From Saposhnikovia divaricata (taxonomy: Eukaryota > Streptophyta > Magnoliopsida > Apiales > Apiaceae): 64,000 nucleotides of DNA. This document shows positions 32,138 through 41,731 of this stretch, piece by piece. Under the pieces are notes generated by a model. That model had not been told where the DNA came from, ran no database searches, and saw only the letters and a list, made by a program, of their open reading frames with translations. Each line of letters begins with the position of its first letter. Position 1 is the first letter of the stretch. The stretch is from the NCBI GenBank assembly GCA_036435485.1, contig CM071596.1, positions 58,019,001 through 58,083,000 on the forward strand. The letters run 5' to 3'. The position numbers and the translations under genes are program-made.

Positions 32138-35107
32138 CTACCTTTGACCATCAGGAGTAGTGATGTGCACAGTTGGTAGAGTGACAACTGGCAGAGAAGT
32201 GGGAGGCTCATCAACTTTGTCCTTTCCTTTTCCAGGCACATGAGTAGTAGATTTCAAAGTTCTCTGATGGCCACCCTCAGTGATCTTGATGCCCTTTTCT
32301 AGTGGTCTCTCCCCCTTTGGATTTGAGTTCTTTGATATCCTCTTCTCCCCCTTAGGCTTGTTGACAGACACAGGGACTGTAGGAGACACCTTTGGAGTTG
32401 AAGATTCATCAGGTAGAGGGAGACCCATGTGCTTCATCATTGCAGACAACATTGATTGTTGATGCAGAAGAACATCAGCTGTGGTGGTGGCTTGAGTGTT
32501 CAACTGCTCAGTCAGAGTTGTCACAGTGTTTGTAAGATGAGCATTGGACTTGTGGAGAGAGACTACCTCCTTTTCAAGAGTATCCACTTTAATGAAGAGT
32601 TCATTGGCCTTAAAACCAGATAGGGATTGATCCTTCAGTCTCTGCACTTCGAACCTTGACATCTCATGCACAGGAACCTCAGTGACCAGCTTGTCTCCAT
32701 ATTGATTTGCAAAGAGGGTCCTGAGCATGGCATTGGCATCAGTTGTCTGATCTGATAAGGATTGAAATTTGTGCCCCAGACCTGTGACAGCATCCTTGAG
32801 AATAGCCAAACCATTGTCCATCCTGGTGCAAGTAGCATTGCAGGTTCGAATGTCCTTGAGAACAGTCTCCAATTGAGGGAATTTAGCATCAAAAGTCCTC
32901 TTGATCTCATGCACCTCCTTGGTTGTAGCTGAACACACTTCATTAATTTCTGTCTTTAAGCCTTTACCAAGATAGTGTGCAGCCTTGAGAATGCCTTTAT
33001 AGCTATCATTCACTGCTTCAAACACATCAGTAGGGTTGAGAGATTTGGCATTGGACCCTAGTGAAGTGATGTACTCTTCTCTGAGATACTGGAGACCTTC
33101 TAAGAGAGGGATTGAATTGGTTCCTTGCAGCCAAGCATCGATATTCCCATCTCTCTCAGTTTCATCTATGATCTTCTCCTTCTGTAGCTCTACATCCTCT
33201 TTGTGACATAGGAGAATAGCTTCATAGTCCGGATTGGGCATGTTTGCAGTGAGAAGGTGCTGAGCAATTTTTGTGAACTCAGGGATCTGATCCACAACTA
33301 AGCTTTGAAGTGCTTCAACCGTCAATTGTGGTGGAACAGACCCTGATCCTGAAGCACTGTCATGTTGCACAGGCTTCAGCCATTGAGACAAAAAGTTAGA
33401 GCTAGAGCTAGGCTTGCTAGGCTCCTCAGTTACAGATGCAACTTCTGCAACCGGATGAGCAGACTCTACTACTGTTGTCTCCACAGAAGTGGGATGAGTT
33501 ACAACAGTAGTTGACACAGGCACAGAGTCTCTAGTAAGAACTAGTGAATCCTCTGTGTTTGTGATGGTGTCATTAGGATATGCCCCAGCATGCATTCCCT
33601 GACCATCCAAATGTGGTACCTGGGTGGTGAGCAAGGTGTCATGCACCAAGTCACTTGAATTCATTGGCTCATCAAAGGAAAAGAATTCTTGATGATCAAT
33701 GCCTTGCTCCTCAATTGCTTGAGTTGCAGGCTTCAAAGAAATATGAGTGGTAGATTCTGAAAGAGAAGTGTGTTGTAGACAAGATTTTGGCAACTCCCCC
33801 TGAGAAATAGAGGGAGTTTCAGTTATGATGTGCTCTCCACTCAGTGTTGTGCCAGCCTTATCACTCCCTTGTGCTGACTCTTTACAGATAGGTGCATTGG
33901 GGAGGATGCTTGATTCTATAGATGCATCCTGTTGAGAGGATACATCTAGTGAGCTGTGTGCCCCTGATTTTACAACTTCAGCCATTTGAGTGACTGAAGA
34001 GGTGGTTTTAGACTTCTTCTTCTTCTTTAGGCTTATGATAGGTAACTCAGGTGTCTCACTTTCTAACCCTAGTTCTACAGCCAAGGCTGCTTCAGTTAAG
34101 ATTTCTAAAGGTTCAGAAGCAGCCTGTTTTCTCTTCTTTTTACTAACATCACCCTTTTGAGAGGATGATGCAGTTGGCTCTTTGCTGGATAGAGTGTTTG
34201 GCTGAGGGGGTTGGTTAGCAGGCCTTGGGTTAGCACTTTGTTCTCCTTGCTTAGGCTGTGCTAACTGTGATTTTGAATCAAATATTGGCATGTTGTGGGG
34301 GTAAGACCTAAACAAACCCTCCATGTGGGGAGTTATGCTAAGTCTTACATCCACATCATTCCTAGTCTCCAAATTACCAAAAATGAGTTTGGTCATGGAC
34401 CTAGGATAGCCTATTTTACTCTTATCTACTCCAGGCAATTCAATCAATGAAGCATTTTTAAAGTTAAGTACTGATTGAATAAAGCGAGGAAAGAAAATTT
34501 CAGTACCTCTCTTGGCTGTGGTCTGACCAAGTCTCCCATAGAGTTCCTGTAGGATGAGAAGTCCAACATCTATCTTTCTCCCATGAGCCAAGGCATAGGC
34601 AAGCTGCTGCACGGGTGTACTAATCTGATCAAAGCTTGATTTCCGTGCAGTGAATACATGAAGGAGTGTAGCAAATACAAAGCTCCATTCTTTCCTTAAG
34701 AACTTCCTATTCAACTTTCCCAGCTTGATAGTATCAGAGTAGTTGATGAAGTCAAAGAATTCTTCCAACTCATCATTGGAGGCCAGAGCATCATACGTCT
34801 CTTGCTGCATATCCAAGGCTTGATTCATGTCTGCAGTGGTGATAGTGATATCCTCTCCTTGAATCTTGCAGTGAACAATATAAGAAGTGATAGCATTCTC
34901 AAGAGCAATGACCTCCACAGTAGCAGTCCTCCAGAATTGTTCCAATAGATCTATGTACAGAGTTGGGTTGGCTGAGAGCGCACTCTTGATGTATGATTCA
35001 GACAACCACCGAACAAAGCACTTGAAATTGGCATTCGGTGCTTCCACATCACTGGTGATTGCGATGAAATTAGTTTGGGATGGTATGGTGAGTTTAGGGT
35101 TTGCCAT
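32138..35107 (-). CDS. Copia-2 extra ORF A (989 aa), unknown function
   Basis: It starts at an ATG (35107) in the context AAACCCTAAACTCACC and ends with UAG at 32138. The N-terminal 280 residues form a globular region with the block WLSESYIKSALSANP, LEQFWRTATVEVI, LRKEWSFVFATLLHV, similar in layout to copia-1 ORF A. Residues 285-640 are low-complexity (Ser/Thr/Pro/Glu). Residues 640-940 are helical, including a heptad-like section (FIKVDTLEKEVVSLHKSNAH). The tail is basic. Extra ORFs here are often called envelope-like in Sireviruses, but no signal peptide or transmembrane segment is visible. A TATA-like stretch and seven TTCnnGAA sites lie upstream (35230-35672). Confidence 0.85.
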   Translation of the reverse strand: MANPKLTIPSQTNFIAITSDVEAPNANFKCFVRWLSESYIKSALSANPTLYIDLLEQFWRTATVEVIALENAITSYIVHCKIQGEDITITTADMNQALDMQQETYDALASNDELEEFFDFINYSDTIKLGKLNRKFLRKEWSFVFATLLHVFTARKSSFDQISTPVQQLAYALAHGRKIDVGLLILQELYGRLGQTTAKRGTEIFFPRFIQSVLNFKNASLIELPGVDKSKIGYPRSMTKLIFGNLETRNDVDVRLSITPHMEGLFRSYPHNMPIFDSKSQLAQPKQGEQSANPRPANQPPQPNTLSSKEPTASSSQKGDVSKKKRKQAASEPLEILTEAALAVELGLESETPELPIISLKKKKKSKTTSSVTQMAEVVKSGAHSSLDVSSQQDASIESSILPNAPICKESAQGSDKAGTTLSGEHIITETPSISQGELPKSCLQHTSLSESTTHISLKPATQAIEEQGIDHQEFFSFDEPMNSSDLVHDTLLTTQVPHLDGQGMHAGAYPNDTITNTEDSLVLTRDSVPVSTTVVTHPTSVETTVVESAHPVAEVASVTEEPSKPSSSSNFLSQWLKPVQHDSASGSGSVPPQLTVEALQSLVVDQIPEFTKIAQHLLTANMPNPDYEAILLCHKEDVELQKEKIIDETERDGNIDAWLQGTNSIPLLEGLQYLREEYITSLGSNAKSLNPTDVFEAVNDSYKGILKAAHYLGKGLKTEINEVCSATTKEVHEIKRTFDAKFPQLETVLKDIRTCNATCTRMDNGLAILKDAVTGLGHKFQSLSDQTTDANAMLRTLFANQYGDKLVTEVPVHEMSRFEVQRLKDQSLSGFKANELFIKVDTLEKEVVSLHKSNAHLTNTVTTLTEQLNTQATTTADVLLHQQSMLSAMMKHMGLPLPDESSTPKVSPTVPVSVNKPKGEKRISKNSNPKGERPLEKGIKITEGGHQRTLKSTTHVPGKGKDKVDEPPTSLPVVTLPTVHITTPDGQR

Positions 35108-35229
35108 TTGGGTAGAGAAGAAAAGAGAATTAGGATTGAAGAAGAAATTCGCAGTTAGGGTTTTTCAGAGGTTTCAGGAGTTGAGATGCTTGAGAAATCG
35201 AACGAAAAGAATTGAATAGTTGTGAAGTT

Positions 35230-35672
35230 GTATATATATATATATGAATGTCTTGAGTTGTCGATAGATAAGTGTTCTGTAGCGACAAGTCATTCGAGAA
35301 GTATGAAACAACTATTCGAGAAGTCAAGAAAGGCTTATTCGATATCTCAGGCAGTTTTTAACTCACAGCTGGCAGTGATTTAACTCAGAAAATAATTCAA
35401 AGTTAAGAATATATTTTTATGAGTGAAATGAAGGTTTGAATATAAATCCAAAAAGCGATTAAGTGTCAGCGAAAAATCAGCCTTTTCAAATGATTCGATA
35501 ACTCAAATGCAGTATTCGAGAACTCTATCATTAGAGAACTAAAATACTCTATTCGAGAACTCAAAGTGTGCTATTCGATTTCTCAAAAAGACACTATTCG
35601 AGAACTCAGGAGGGTTCTCGATAGGCCTATTCGAGAACTCGAGCCATGACAAAACAATGAACCATTCGAGAA
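35230..35672 (-). promoter_or_regulatory. Putative internal promoter of copia-2 extra ORFs
   Basis: A (TA)n stretch at 35230-35246 lies about 125-140 bp upstream of the ORF A start. Behind it are seven perfect TTCGAGAA sites, starting at 35293, 35315, 35515, 35552, 35597, 35630 and 35665, with more degenerate TTCGATA words between them. The arrangement (sites, then TATA, then transcribed region) is the same as in U3 of the LTR, but the surrounding DNA is not a simple copy of it. Promoter activity is inferred, not shown. Confidence 0.55.
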
Positions 35673-35946
35673 GTCTGACTTATCGAACTATACTTTTCAC
35701 TCATAATTCAATTTTCACTATCTTTTAAAATTTACCAGAAATATTCACTGAAGAATATTCTACTAAATTAAATAGTGATTTTCTCAAAATTTCACAAAAA
35801 TTTCAAGCTAAAGATGTATGATTTTCAACATATGCAGCATTGTGGAATATTTATAAATCATAATCCAGCCAATACTTACTTTAAAAATATTGAGCATTTG
35901 ATAAGGTAAGTATTTACTGCTACAACAATCTAGTTGATATATTCAC

Positions 35947-38616
35947 TTAGCCAGAATTTGAAGAATTCAGCATTCCAATCTCACTAACCAACCTTGTGAA
36001 GGTGGCTTCATCTAGTGGCTTAGTGAATATGTCAGCTAGTTGTTTTTCTGTGGGAACATAATGTAACTCAATGGTTCCATTAGTTGCATGCTCCCTTATG
36101 AAGTGATATCTGATGTCAATGTGCTTTGTCCTAGAATGATTGACAGGATTGGCAACTATAGAGATTGCACTTGTGTTGTCACACATGATAGGAATTCTTT
36201 CCAACACAAGTCCATAATCTCTAAGTTGGTTTCTAATCCAAAGCACTTGAGCACAGCAACTTCCAGCAGCTATGTATTCAGCTTCAGCTGTGGAAGTTGA
36301 CACAGATTGTTGTTTCTTGCTGTACCAAGAGACTAACCTTTGTCCAAGAAACTGGCAGCTACCTGATGTGCTTTTCCTATCCACTCTGCATCCAGCATAA
36401 TCAGCATCAGAATAACCAACCAGATTGAACCCTGTGTCCTTAGGATACCATAACCCCAAGTTTGGTGTGCCTTTCAGATATTTGAAGATCCTTTTTATTG
36501 CTATCATGTGTGATTCCTTTGGGTTTGATTGAAACCTTGCACATAAGCATGTAGCAAACATGATATCTGGCCTACTAGCAGTGAGGTAGAGTAGAGAACC
36601 AACCATGCCTCTGTAGATTGAGATATCTACCTTTTTGCCCTTAGCATCATCATCTAACTTGGTGGCAGTGGCCATGGGTGTCTTCGCAGGTGAACATTCT
36701 TCCAAATCAAATTTCTTCAGTAAATCTTTAATGTATTTGGTTTGGCTTATAAAAATGCCATCCTTCCTTTGACTAACATGCAGTCCAAGAAAGAATGTTA
36801 ATTCTCCCATCATACTCATCTCATATCTGCTTTGCATGAGCTTAGAGAATTTTTCACACAGCTTCTCATTTGTAGAGCCAAATATGATATCATCCACATA
36901 GATTTGAACTAGGATAATATCATCATCATGTTTCTTGTAGAACAGTGTCTTGTCCAGTGTGCCTCTAGTGAATTGATTCTCCAGTAGAAATTGTGATAGT
37001 GTGTCATACCATGCCCTGGGAGCTTGCTTGAGTCCATACAATGCTTTAAGTAATCTGTAGACAAAGTGGGGAAACTGTGGATCCTCAAAGCCAGGTGGTT
37101 GTTGCACATATACTTCTTCTTCCAACTCCCCATTCAGGAATGCACTCTTGACATCCATTTGATAGACCTTGAAATTAGAATGTGCAGCAAATGCCAAGAA
37201 AATTCTGATGGCTTCTAGTCTAGCAACAGGGGCAAAGGTCTCATCATAGTCAATACCTTCCTGTTGAGAGTATCCTTTTGCAACCAACCTTGCTTTGTTC
37301 CTTATGACTACACCATTTTCATCCATCTTATTCCTTAGAACCCATTTAGTTCCAACAACGGTTCTATCCTTTGGTGCAGGCACTAGTTCCCATACTTTGC
37401 TCCTCTCAAATTGATTTAGCTCCTCTTGCATAGCAATTATCCAGTCAGGATCCAACAATGCATCATCAAGTTTCTTAGGCTCAACTTGGGATAGAAAGCA
37501 GCCATAGAGACATTCATTTATAGTTGCTCTCCTTGTCCTTACTCCTGCATTTGGATTTCCAATTATCTGATCTGCAGTGTGTGATCTATCCCATTTCCTT
37601 GTATGTTCAGATTGATTTCTCATCCTTGATGTTGCTTCATCATTTAGATCATGATCATCTACATTTCCTCCCCCTGTGAAGTTGTCACTCCTCACAGGTG
37701 TATCTTGGATGCTTGTTTCTTCATTGTTGGTTGACACAGGTTCTTCATTCACTTGAGTTTGTTGGATTATGAGTTCAGATTCACTTTCAACCTCCTCATC
37801 AGAATCATCTAGATTGTCAAACCTCAAGGGATCTTTATCTTCATCATTGGCTTCTTCTAATCCAGGTAGTTTGCTGTCATCAAATGTTACATCTGTGCTC
37901 TCCATTACTTTCTTTTGACAAATGACATAAACTTTGTATGCAATTCTTTCCATAGAATAGCCAAGAAAGATTCCTTCAAATGCCTTTGCATCAAACTTTC
38001 CAACATATTCTGAATTATCTTTTAGCACAAAGCACTTGCTTCCAAAAGTATGAACATACTTTAGAGTAGGCTTCTTTCCAGTCATCAAGTTATAAGGTGT
38101 CTTTCCAGTGTTTTTGTTGATGAGGGTTCTGTTTTGGATGTAGCATGCAGTGCTCACAGCCTCAGCCCAAAAACATGTAGGCATCTTTGCATCAAGTAGC
38201 ATTGTTCTAGCAGCCTCTATCAGAGTCCTATTCTTTCTCTCAACAACTCCATTTTGTTGTGGAGTCCTTGGAGCTGAGAATTGTTGAGAAATACCATTTT
38301 CTTTGCAGAATGCTCCAAGCATGGCATTTCTGAATTCTGTCCCATTATCACTTCTTAATGCAACCACACTTGCATTTATGGCCTTTGCTTCTTTGTCAAC
38401 TTTCTTTATGTGCTCAATGATTACTTGTGGAGCCTCATCCTTTGATGCCAGAAATTCTACCCATGTATACCTTGTAAAATCATCAACCATCACTAGAGCA
38501 TACTTCTTCCTTCCTAGTGACATAATATTGACAGGCCCAAACAAATCCATATGAATCAGTTGCAGGGGCTTGGTTATAGATGTCACTGTTTTTGACTTGT
38601 GGCTTGATCTTTTCAT
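35947..38616 (-). CDS. Copia-2 integrase, reverse transcriptase and RNase H
   Basis: One open frame of nearly 900 codons. The integrase core shows the catalytic D,D,E (HMDLFGPVN, RSDNGTEF, then Glu in the SAPRTPQQNGVVERKN block). A linker with acidic stretches follows, then RT (WELVPAPKDRTVVGTKWV, GYSQQEGIDYDETFAPVARL) with the active site YVDDIIFGS near 36890. RNase H has GYSDADYAGC, WYSKKQQSVSTSTAEAEYIA and the terminal KQLADIFTKPLDEATF. All key residues are present. The frame is displaced by one base from the protease ORF at an A run (38616-38620), so this copy could not make a full pol without frameshifting. Confidence 0.95.
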   Translation of the reverse strand: MKRSSHKSKTVTSITKPLQLIHMDLFGPVNIMSLGRKKYALVMVDDFTRYTWVEFLASKDEAPQVIIEHIKKVDKEAKAINASVVALRSDNGTEFRNAMLGAFCKENGISQQFSAPRTPQQNGVVERKNRTLIEAARTMLLDAKMPTCFWAEAVSTACYIQNRTLINKNTGKTPYNLMTGKKPTLKYVHTFGSKCFVLKDNSEYVGKFDAKAFEGIFLGYSMERIAYKVYVICQKKVMESTDVTFDDSKLPGLEEANDEDKDPLRFDNLDDSDEEVESESELIIQQTQVNEEPVSTNNEETSIQDTPVRSDNFTGGGNVDDHDLNDEATSRMRNQSEHTRKWDRSHTADQIIGNPNAGVRTRRATINECLYGCFLSQVEPKKLDDALLDPDWIIAMQEELNQFERSKVWELVPAPKDRTVVGTKWVLRNKMDENGVVIRNKARLVAKGYSQQEGIDYDETFAPVARLEAIRIFLAFAAHSNFKVYQMDVKSAFLNGELEEEVYVQQPPGFEDPQFPHFVYRLLKALYGLKQAPRAWYDTLSQFLLENQFTRGTLDKTLFYKKHDDDIILVQIYVDDIIFGSTNEKLCEKFSKLMQSRYEMSMMGELTFFLGLHVSQRKDGIFISQTKYIKDLLKKFDLEECSPAKTPMATATKLDDDAKGKKVDISIYRGMVGSLLYLTASRPDIMFATCLCARFQSNPKESHMIAIKRIFKYLKGTPNLGLWYPKDTGFNLVGYSDADYAGCRVDRKSTSGSCQFLGQRLVSWYSKKQQSVSTSTAEAEYIAAGSCCAQVLWIRNQLRDYGLVLERIPIMCDNTSAISIVANPVNHSRTKHIDIRYHFIREHATNGTIELHYVPTEKQLADIFTKPLDEATFTRLVSEIGMLNSSNSG

Positions 38617-39208
38617 TTTTCCCTTTTTGACACGCCTCACACACTCCTTCTTGACAGAATTCAAGTGTGGGCATGCCTCTCACTAACTCCCTTTTGACTA
38701 GGGAATTAATGGCTTTGAAGTTCAGGTGTGATAGCTTCTTGTGCCACAGCCAACTGTCTTCATTTGATGCTTTTGAGTAGAAGCAACAAATTGTGTCCTT
38801 GCTTGCAGAGTCCATATTGGCTACAAACAGGCTTCCCTTCCTTACTCCAGACAGAGCAAAATCACCAGTCTTCTTGTGGGTGATCAAACATTCATCTTTG
38901 TCAAAGTTCACTTTGAAGCCTCTGTCAGTGAATTGACCAACACTCAGTAGATTATGCTTGAGCCCCTTGACCAGTGCTACATTCTCAATGATGACATTAC
39001 CAATTTCCAACTTGCCATATCCCAGTGTGTTGCCAATGCTGTCATCTCCAAAAGCAACCATTGGGCCAGCCTTTTCCTCATACTGTGATAGCAGGGCCAT
39101 ATCACCAGTCATATGATTTGAGCATCCACTGTCCAAAATCCACATGACCTTCTTTTTACTTTCTTTGCCCTGCAAACACAAAAGTATTACTTCTCCTTTG
39201 GTACCCAA
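38616..39208 (-). CDS. Copia-2 protease and GAG-pre-integrase zinc-binding region
   Basis: The frame opens in a 22-base overlap with the gag end. After LLCLQGKESKKKVMW comes the protease signature WILDSGCSNHMTGD with the catalytic Asp. The conserved GYGKLEIGNVIIENVALVKG, KHNLLSVGQ follows. The HHCC zinc-binding motif of the integrase N-terminus (WLWHKKLSHLN, then VCEACQKGK) ends at the frameshift. The A run at 38616-38620 (T run on the + strand) has one base too many relative to the expected frame. Confidence 0.92.
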
Positions 39209-41688
39209 ACGAGTTTGGGTCCATGTGACTTAGTGACAGTTTTATCAAAATCAGCATGCTTATCAGTTTTCTTGATGTTGGTCTTCTTGTCACTGTTGGG
39301 AGTCTTAGAATCAGGGTTCTTAGACTTAGGTGACAGAGGTACCTTCCTAACTTTAGGAGGACTTGAAGACTTTGTCCTTGTGTAGTGTGTGTGAACATTA
39401 TGATTGATACAGCCCTCCATGAATTGTCTTCTCAAATTAAAACAACTAGTCATCACATTCATGTTACATGGCATACAATCAAGTTTATCACAGAAAGGAG
39501 AGTCTCTATGTCTTAAAGGCACAGAGCAATCATAGAATGGTTTAGCAACACTACCAGATGGTTTCGTGCAAGCATGAGTCAAATGATTAGAGCTAAAACA
39601 GTTTTGACAAACTTTCCTAGGGGCATTTGGCACATAAGCATAGTTGTTATCTTTGTTAATCCCTAATTTGCCATTCCTGTTTGGTCTCTTATTAGTCACT
39701 TTCTTCTTAGTCTCATAATTTCCAGCTGAAACAAAATTTACAGATTTCTCAAGTCTAGGTCTACCTCCTACTGGCTCCTTGGCTTTGGTTTTGACATTCT
39801 TACTCTCAGAGGATGCTTGTTGTTCATTTGATTGTGCCTCATCTTCATCCTCCAACATTTGCTTGATGAGTAAGGCATCCTCATCAATCTCAAGTGTTGG
39901 TGTTTTAAATATTGGATTCTCAGTCTTTTTCAAAACCTGAGGCACCTCCTCTTGAACAACAATGTCATCTTCAATGACTGCATAGCCTTTCCTCTGTTTA
40001 AGAGTGTCATAATCAAGTCCAATGGCAGCCTTAGGTCTAGCTAGATTTTTCTCATGATAAGACTGCAATAGACTAGAGGAATTCTTAAATGTTTTCAACT
40101 TAAATTCATTTTCAGCTAATTCATCCCTAAGAGCTTTCTCAACTTGACTAGCACATAGAACTTTATTCTTTAGATACTCAATCTCTTGTTTAAGATTTTC
40201 TATTTGCACAGTAGTTAGCTCTAGTTCCTCATTTCTCTTATTTAACAATTCATTCCTAGTAGACAGTTTAGCAATTTCTTCATTAGCAGCAGTCATACTA
40301 GTATGAATGTTAAACATCTCAACAGATAGTTGTTCAACCAAAGATTTATATTCAGAAACAGACATGTCTATGGTAGTGAGAGATGGTACCTGTGAGTCTG
40401 ATGCAGATGGTTCTTCCTTGGAATTGGCCATCAAGGCATAGTTGCAGAATTCTTGTTCTTCCCCATCACTGTCAGAATCATCCCAACACTTCCCTTCAGC
40501 TATGTAAGCCTTACCTGGTGTCTGCTTCTTTAGAAGGGCCTCATACTTAGCTTCAAGCTCAAGAAACTCCTTATCCTTCTTTTTAGGCTTCTTGCATTCA
40601 CTGGCAAAATGCCCTAGGTCATTGCATCTGTAACATCTTACAGATGACCTATCCACATAGCTGGTTTTGAATCTGTTCTTGTTTGTTTTCATAGGTGCCT
40701 TGCTCTTGTTGAATGAATGATTTTGAGGTCTAGGCTTGAAGGGCTGATTCCTCTTGAATCTGATGTTTGGGAATTTTCTAGCCATAAAAGCATATGATGT
40801 ATTTTCCATGCCATCCAGCTCTTCAAGAGTGTAGAACTCATCTTCTTCCTTGTCATCAGCAGGTTCAGTCACTACTTCCTCAGTTTCTTCATCATCTACT
40901 ATCTCTTCTATTCTCAGCTGACTTGTAGATGCTTCCAGATCTTGAATAGATTTGTTGACAATCAAGGCACATGATGTGTTTATCATTCTGCCTTGGTTAG
41001 CTTGGATAGCCCTCTTTTGAAGCAACTCAAGCTCGTGTGTCTTTAAAACCCCATAGAGCACATCATACGTGACTTTGTTCAAATCTCTTTCCCATAGAGA
41101 TATGACCCTTTGCTCTAGATGGTTTGGTGACGATAGTAGAAACTTCATATTTAATTCCTTAGTGCTGTAAATCTTCCCATTCATTTGGAGCTCAGTCACC
41201 AGCTTGTGAAATCTTTCAAACATATCAGTGATACTTTCCTTGGGCTGTGCCATGAACGCCTCATACTGTGTGACCAGTATCTGTTTCTTATTTTCTCTTA
41301 CCTCCTCTGTCCCTTCACATAACACCTCGATGTGATTCCACATGTCCTTGGCTGATCTGCATGATGCTACGTTGGCAAACATCGACATATCCAAGGAGTC
41401 TATGATTAACAACATGAGGTGGCTGTCTAGGGCAATCTTTTCCTTCTCTGAGTCCGTCCATTTGGATGGCTCTTTTGGAACGTATGATCTAGGAATGACT
41501 ACTGCGCCCACTGTGGATTCAGCAACTTCTTGTTGTGGTATGAATGGACCATTCTTGAGAATGTCAGGGTAGAGAGGATTGGCAGCTTTGATGAACAACA
41601 GCATTTTTATTTTCCAGAGGTTGTAATTCTCTTTGTCGAACTTAGGGACCTTTACCGTACCTGTAGTCTTTGGTGTATTCGAACTCAT
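39187..41688 (-). CDS. Copia-2 gag (833 aa)
   Basis: The ATG at 41688 lies 26 bases beyond the primer-binding site. Residues 10-230 are the copia gag core (NYNLWKIKMLLFIKA, MFERFHKLVTELQMNG, ERDLNKVTYDVLYGVLKTHELEL). A CCHC zinc knuckle, CYRCNDLGHFASEC, is at about residues 350-363. A long coiled coil occupies about 445-545 (LNKRNEELELTTVQIENLKQ). A second knuckle-like motif, CQNCFSSNHLTHAC, is near residue 690, followed by a basic tail ending WVPKEK. Two zinc motifs plus a long coiled coil make this gag larger than most copia gags and fit the Sirevirus branch. Confidence 0.95.
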   Translation of the reverse strand: MSSNTPKTTGTVKVPKFDKENYNLWKIKMLLFIKAANPLYPDILKNGPFIPQQEVAESTVGAVVIPRSYVPKEPSKWTDSEKEKIALDSHLMLLIIDSLDMSMFANVASCRSAKDMWNHIEVLCEGTEEVRENKKQILVTQYEAFMAQPKESITDMFERFHKLVTELQMNGKIYSTKELNMKFLLSSPNHLEQRVISLWERDLNKVTYDVLYGVLKTHELELLQKRAIQANQGRMINTSCALIVNKSIQDLEASTSQLRIEEIVDDEETEEVVTEPADDKEEDEFYTLEELDGMENTSYAFMARKFPNIRFKRNQPFKPRPQNHSFNKSKAPMKTNKNRFKTSYVDRSSVRCYRCNDLGHFASECKKPKKKDKEFLELEAKYEALLKKQTPGKAYIAEGKCWDDSDSDGEEQEFCNYALMANSKEEPSASDSQVPSLTTIDMSVSEYKSLVEQLSVEMFNIHTSMTAANEEIAKLSTRNELLNKRNEELELTTVQIENLKQEIEYLKNKVLCASQVEKALRDELAENEFKLKTFKNSSSLLQSYHEKNLARPKAAIGLDYDTLKQRKGYAVIEDDIVVQEEVPQVLKKTENPIFKTPTLEIDEDALLIKQMLEDEDEAQSNEQQASSESKNVKTKAKEPVGGRPRLEKSVNFVSAGNYETKKKVTNKRPNRNGKLGINKDNNYAYVPNAPRKVCQNCFSSNHLTHACTKPSGSVAKPFYDCSVPLRHRDSPFCDKLDCMPCNMNVMTSCFNLRRQFMEGCINHNVHTHYTRTKSSSPPKVRKVPLSPKSKNPDSKTPNSDKKTNIKKTDKHADFDKTVTKSHGPKLVWVPKEK

Positions 41689-41714
41689 GATCGTTTTCTG
41701 TTTAGATTAAACAG

Positions 41715-41730
41715 CCTGCTCTGATACCAC
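41715..41730 (-). other. Copia-2 primer-binding site
   Basis: On the - strand TGGTATCAGAGCAGG begins one base pair after the 5' LTR end region. It is complementary to the 3' end of initiator tRNA-Met, the usual plant copia primer. Confidence 0.93.
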
Positions 41731-41731
41731 T

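Noticed and set aside
32138..35107. Envelope glycoprotein interpretation of extra ORF A
   Set aside because: No signal peptide, transmembrane segment or Cys-rich ectodomain could be seen.
36088..41724. Open frames on the + strand opposite copia-2 pol and gag
   Set aside because: Shadows of the long - strand ORFs without recognisable content.
41715..41730. tRNA-like sequence
   Set aside because: Only the 3' end complement of tRNA-Met is present, as the primer-binding site; no tRNA fold nearby.
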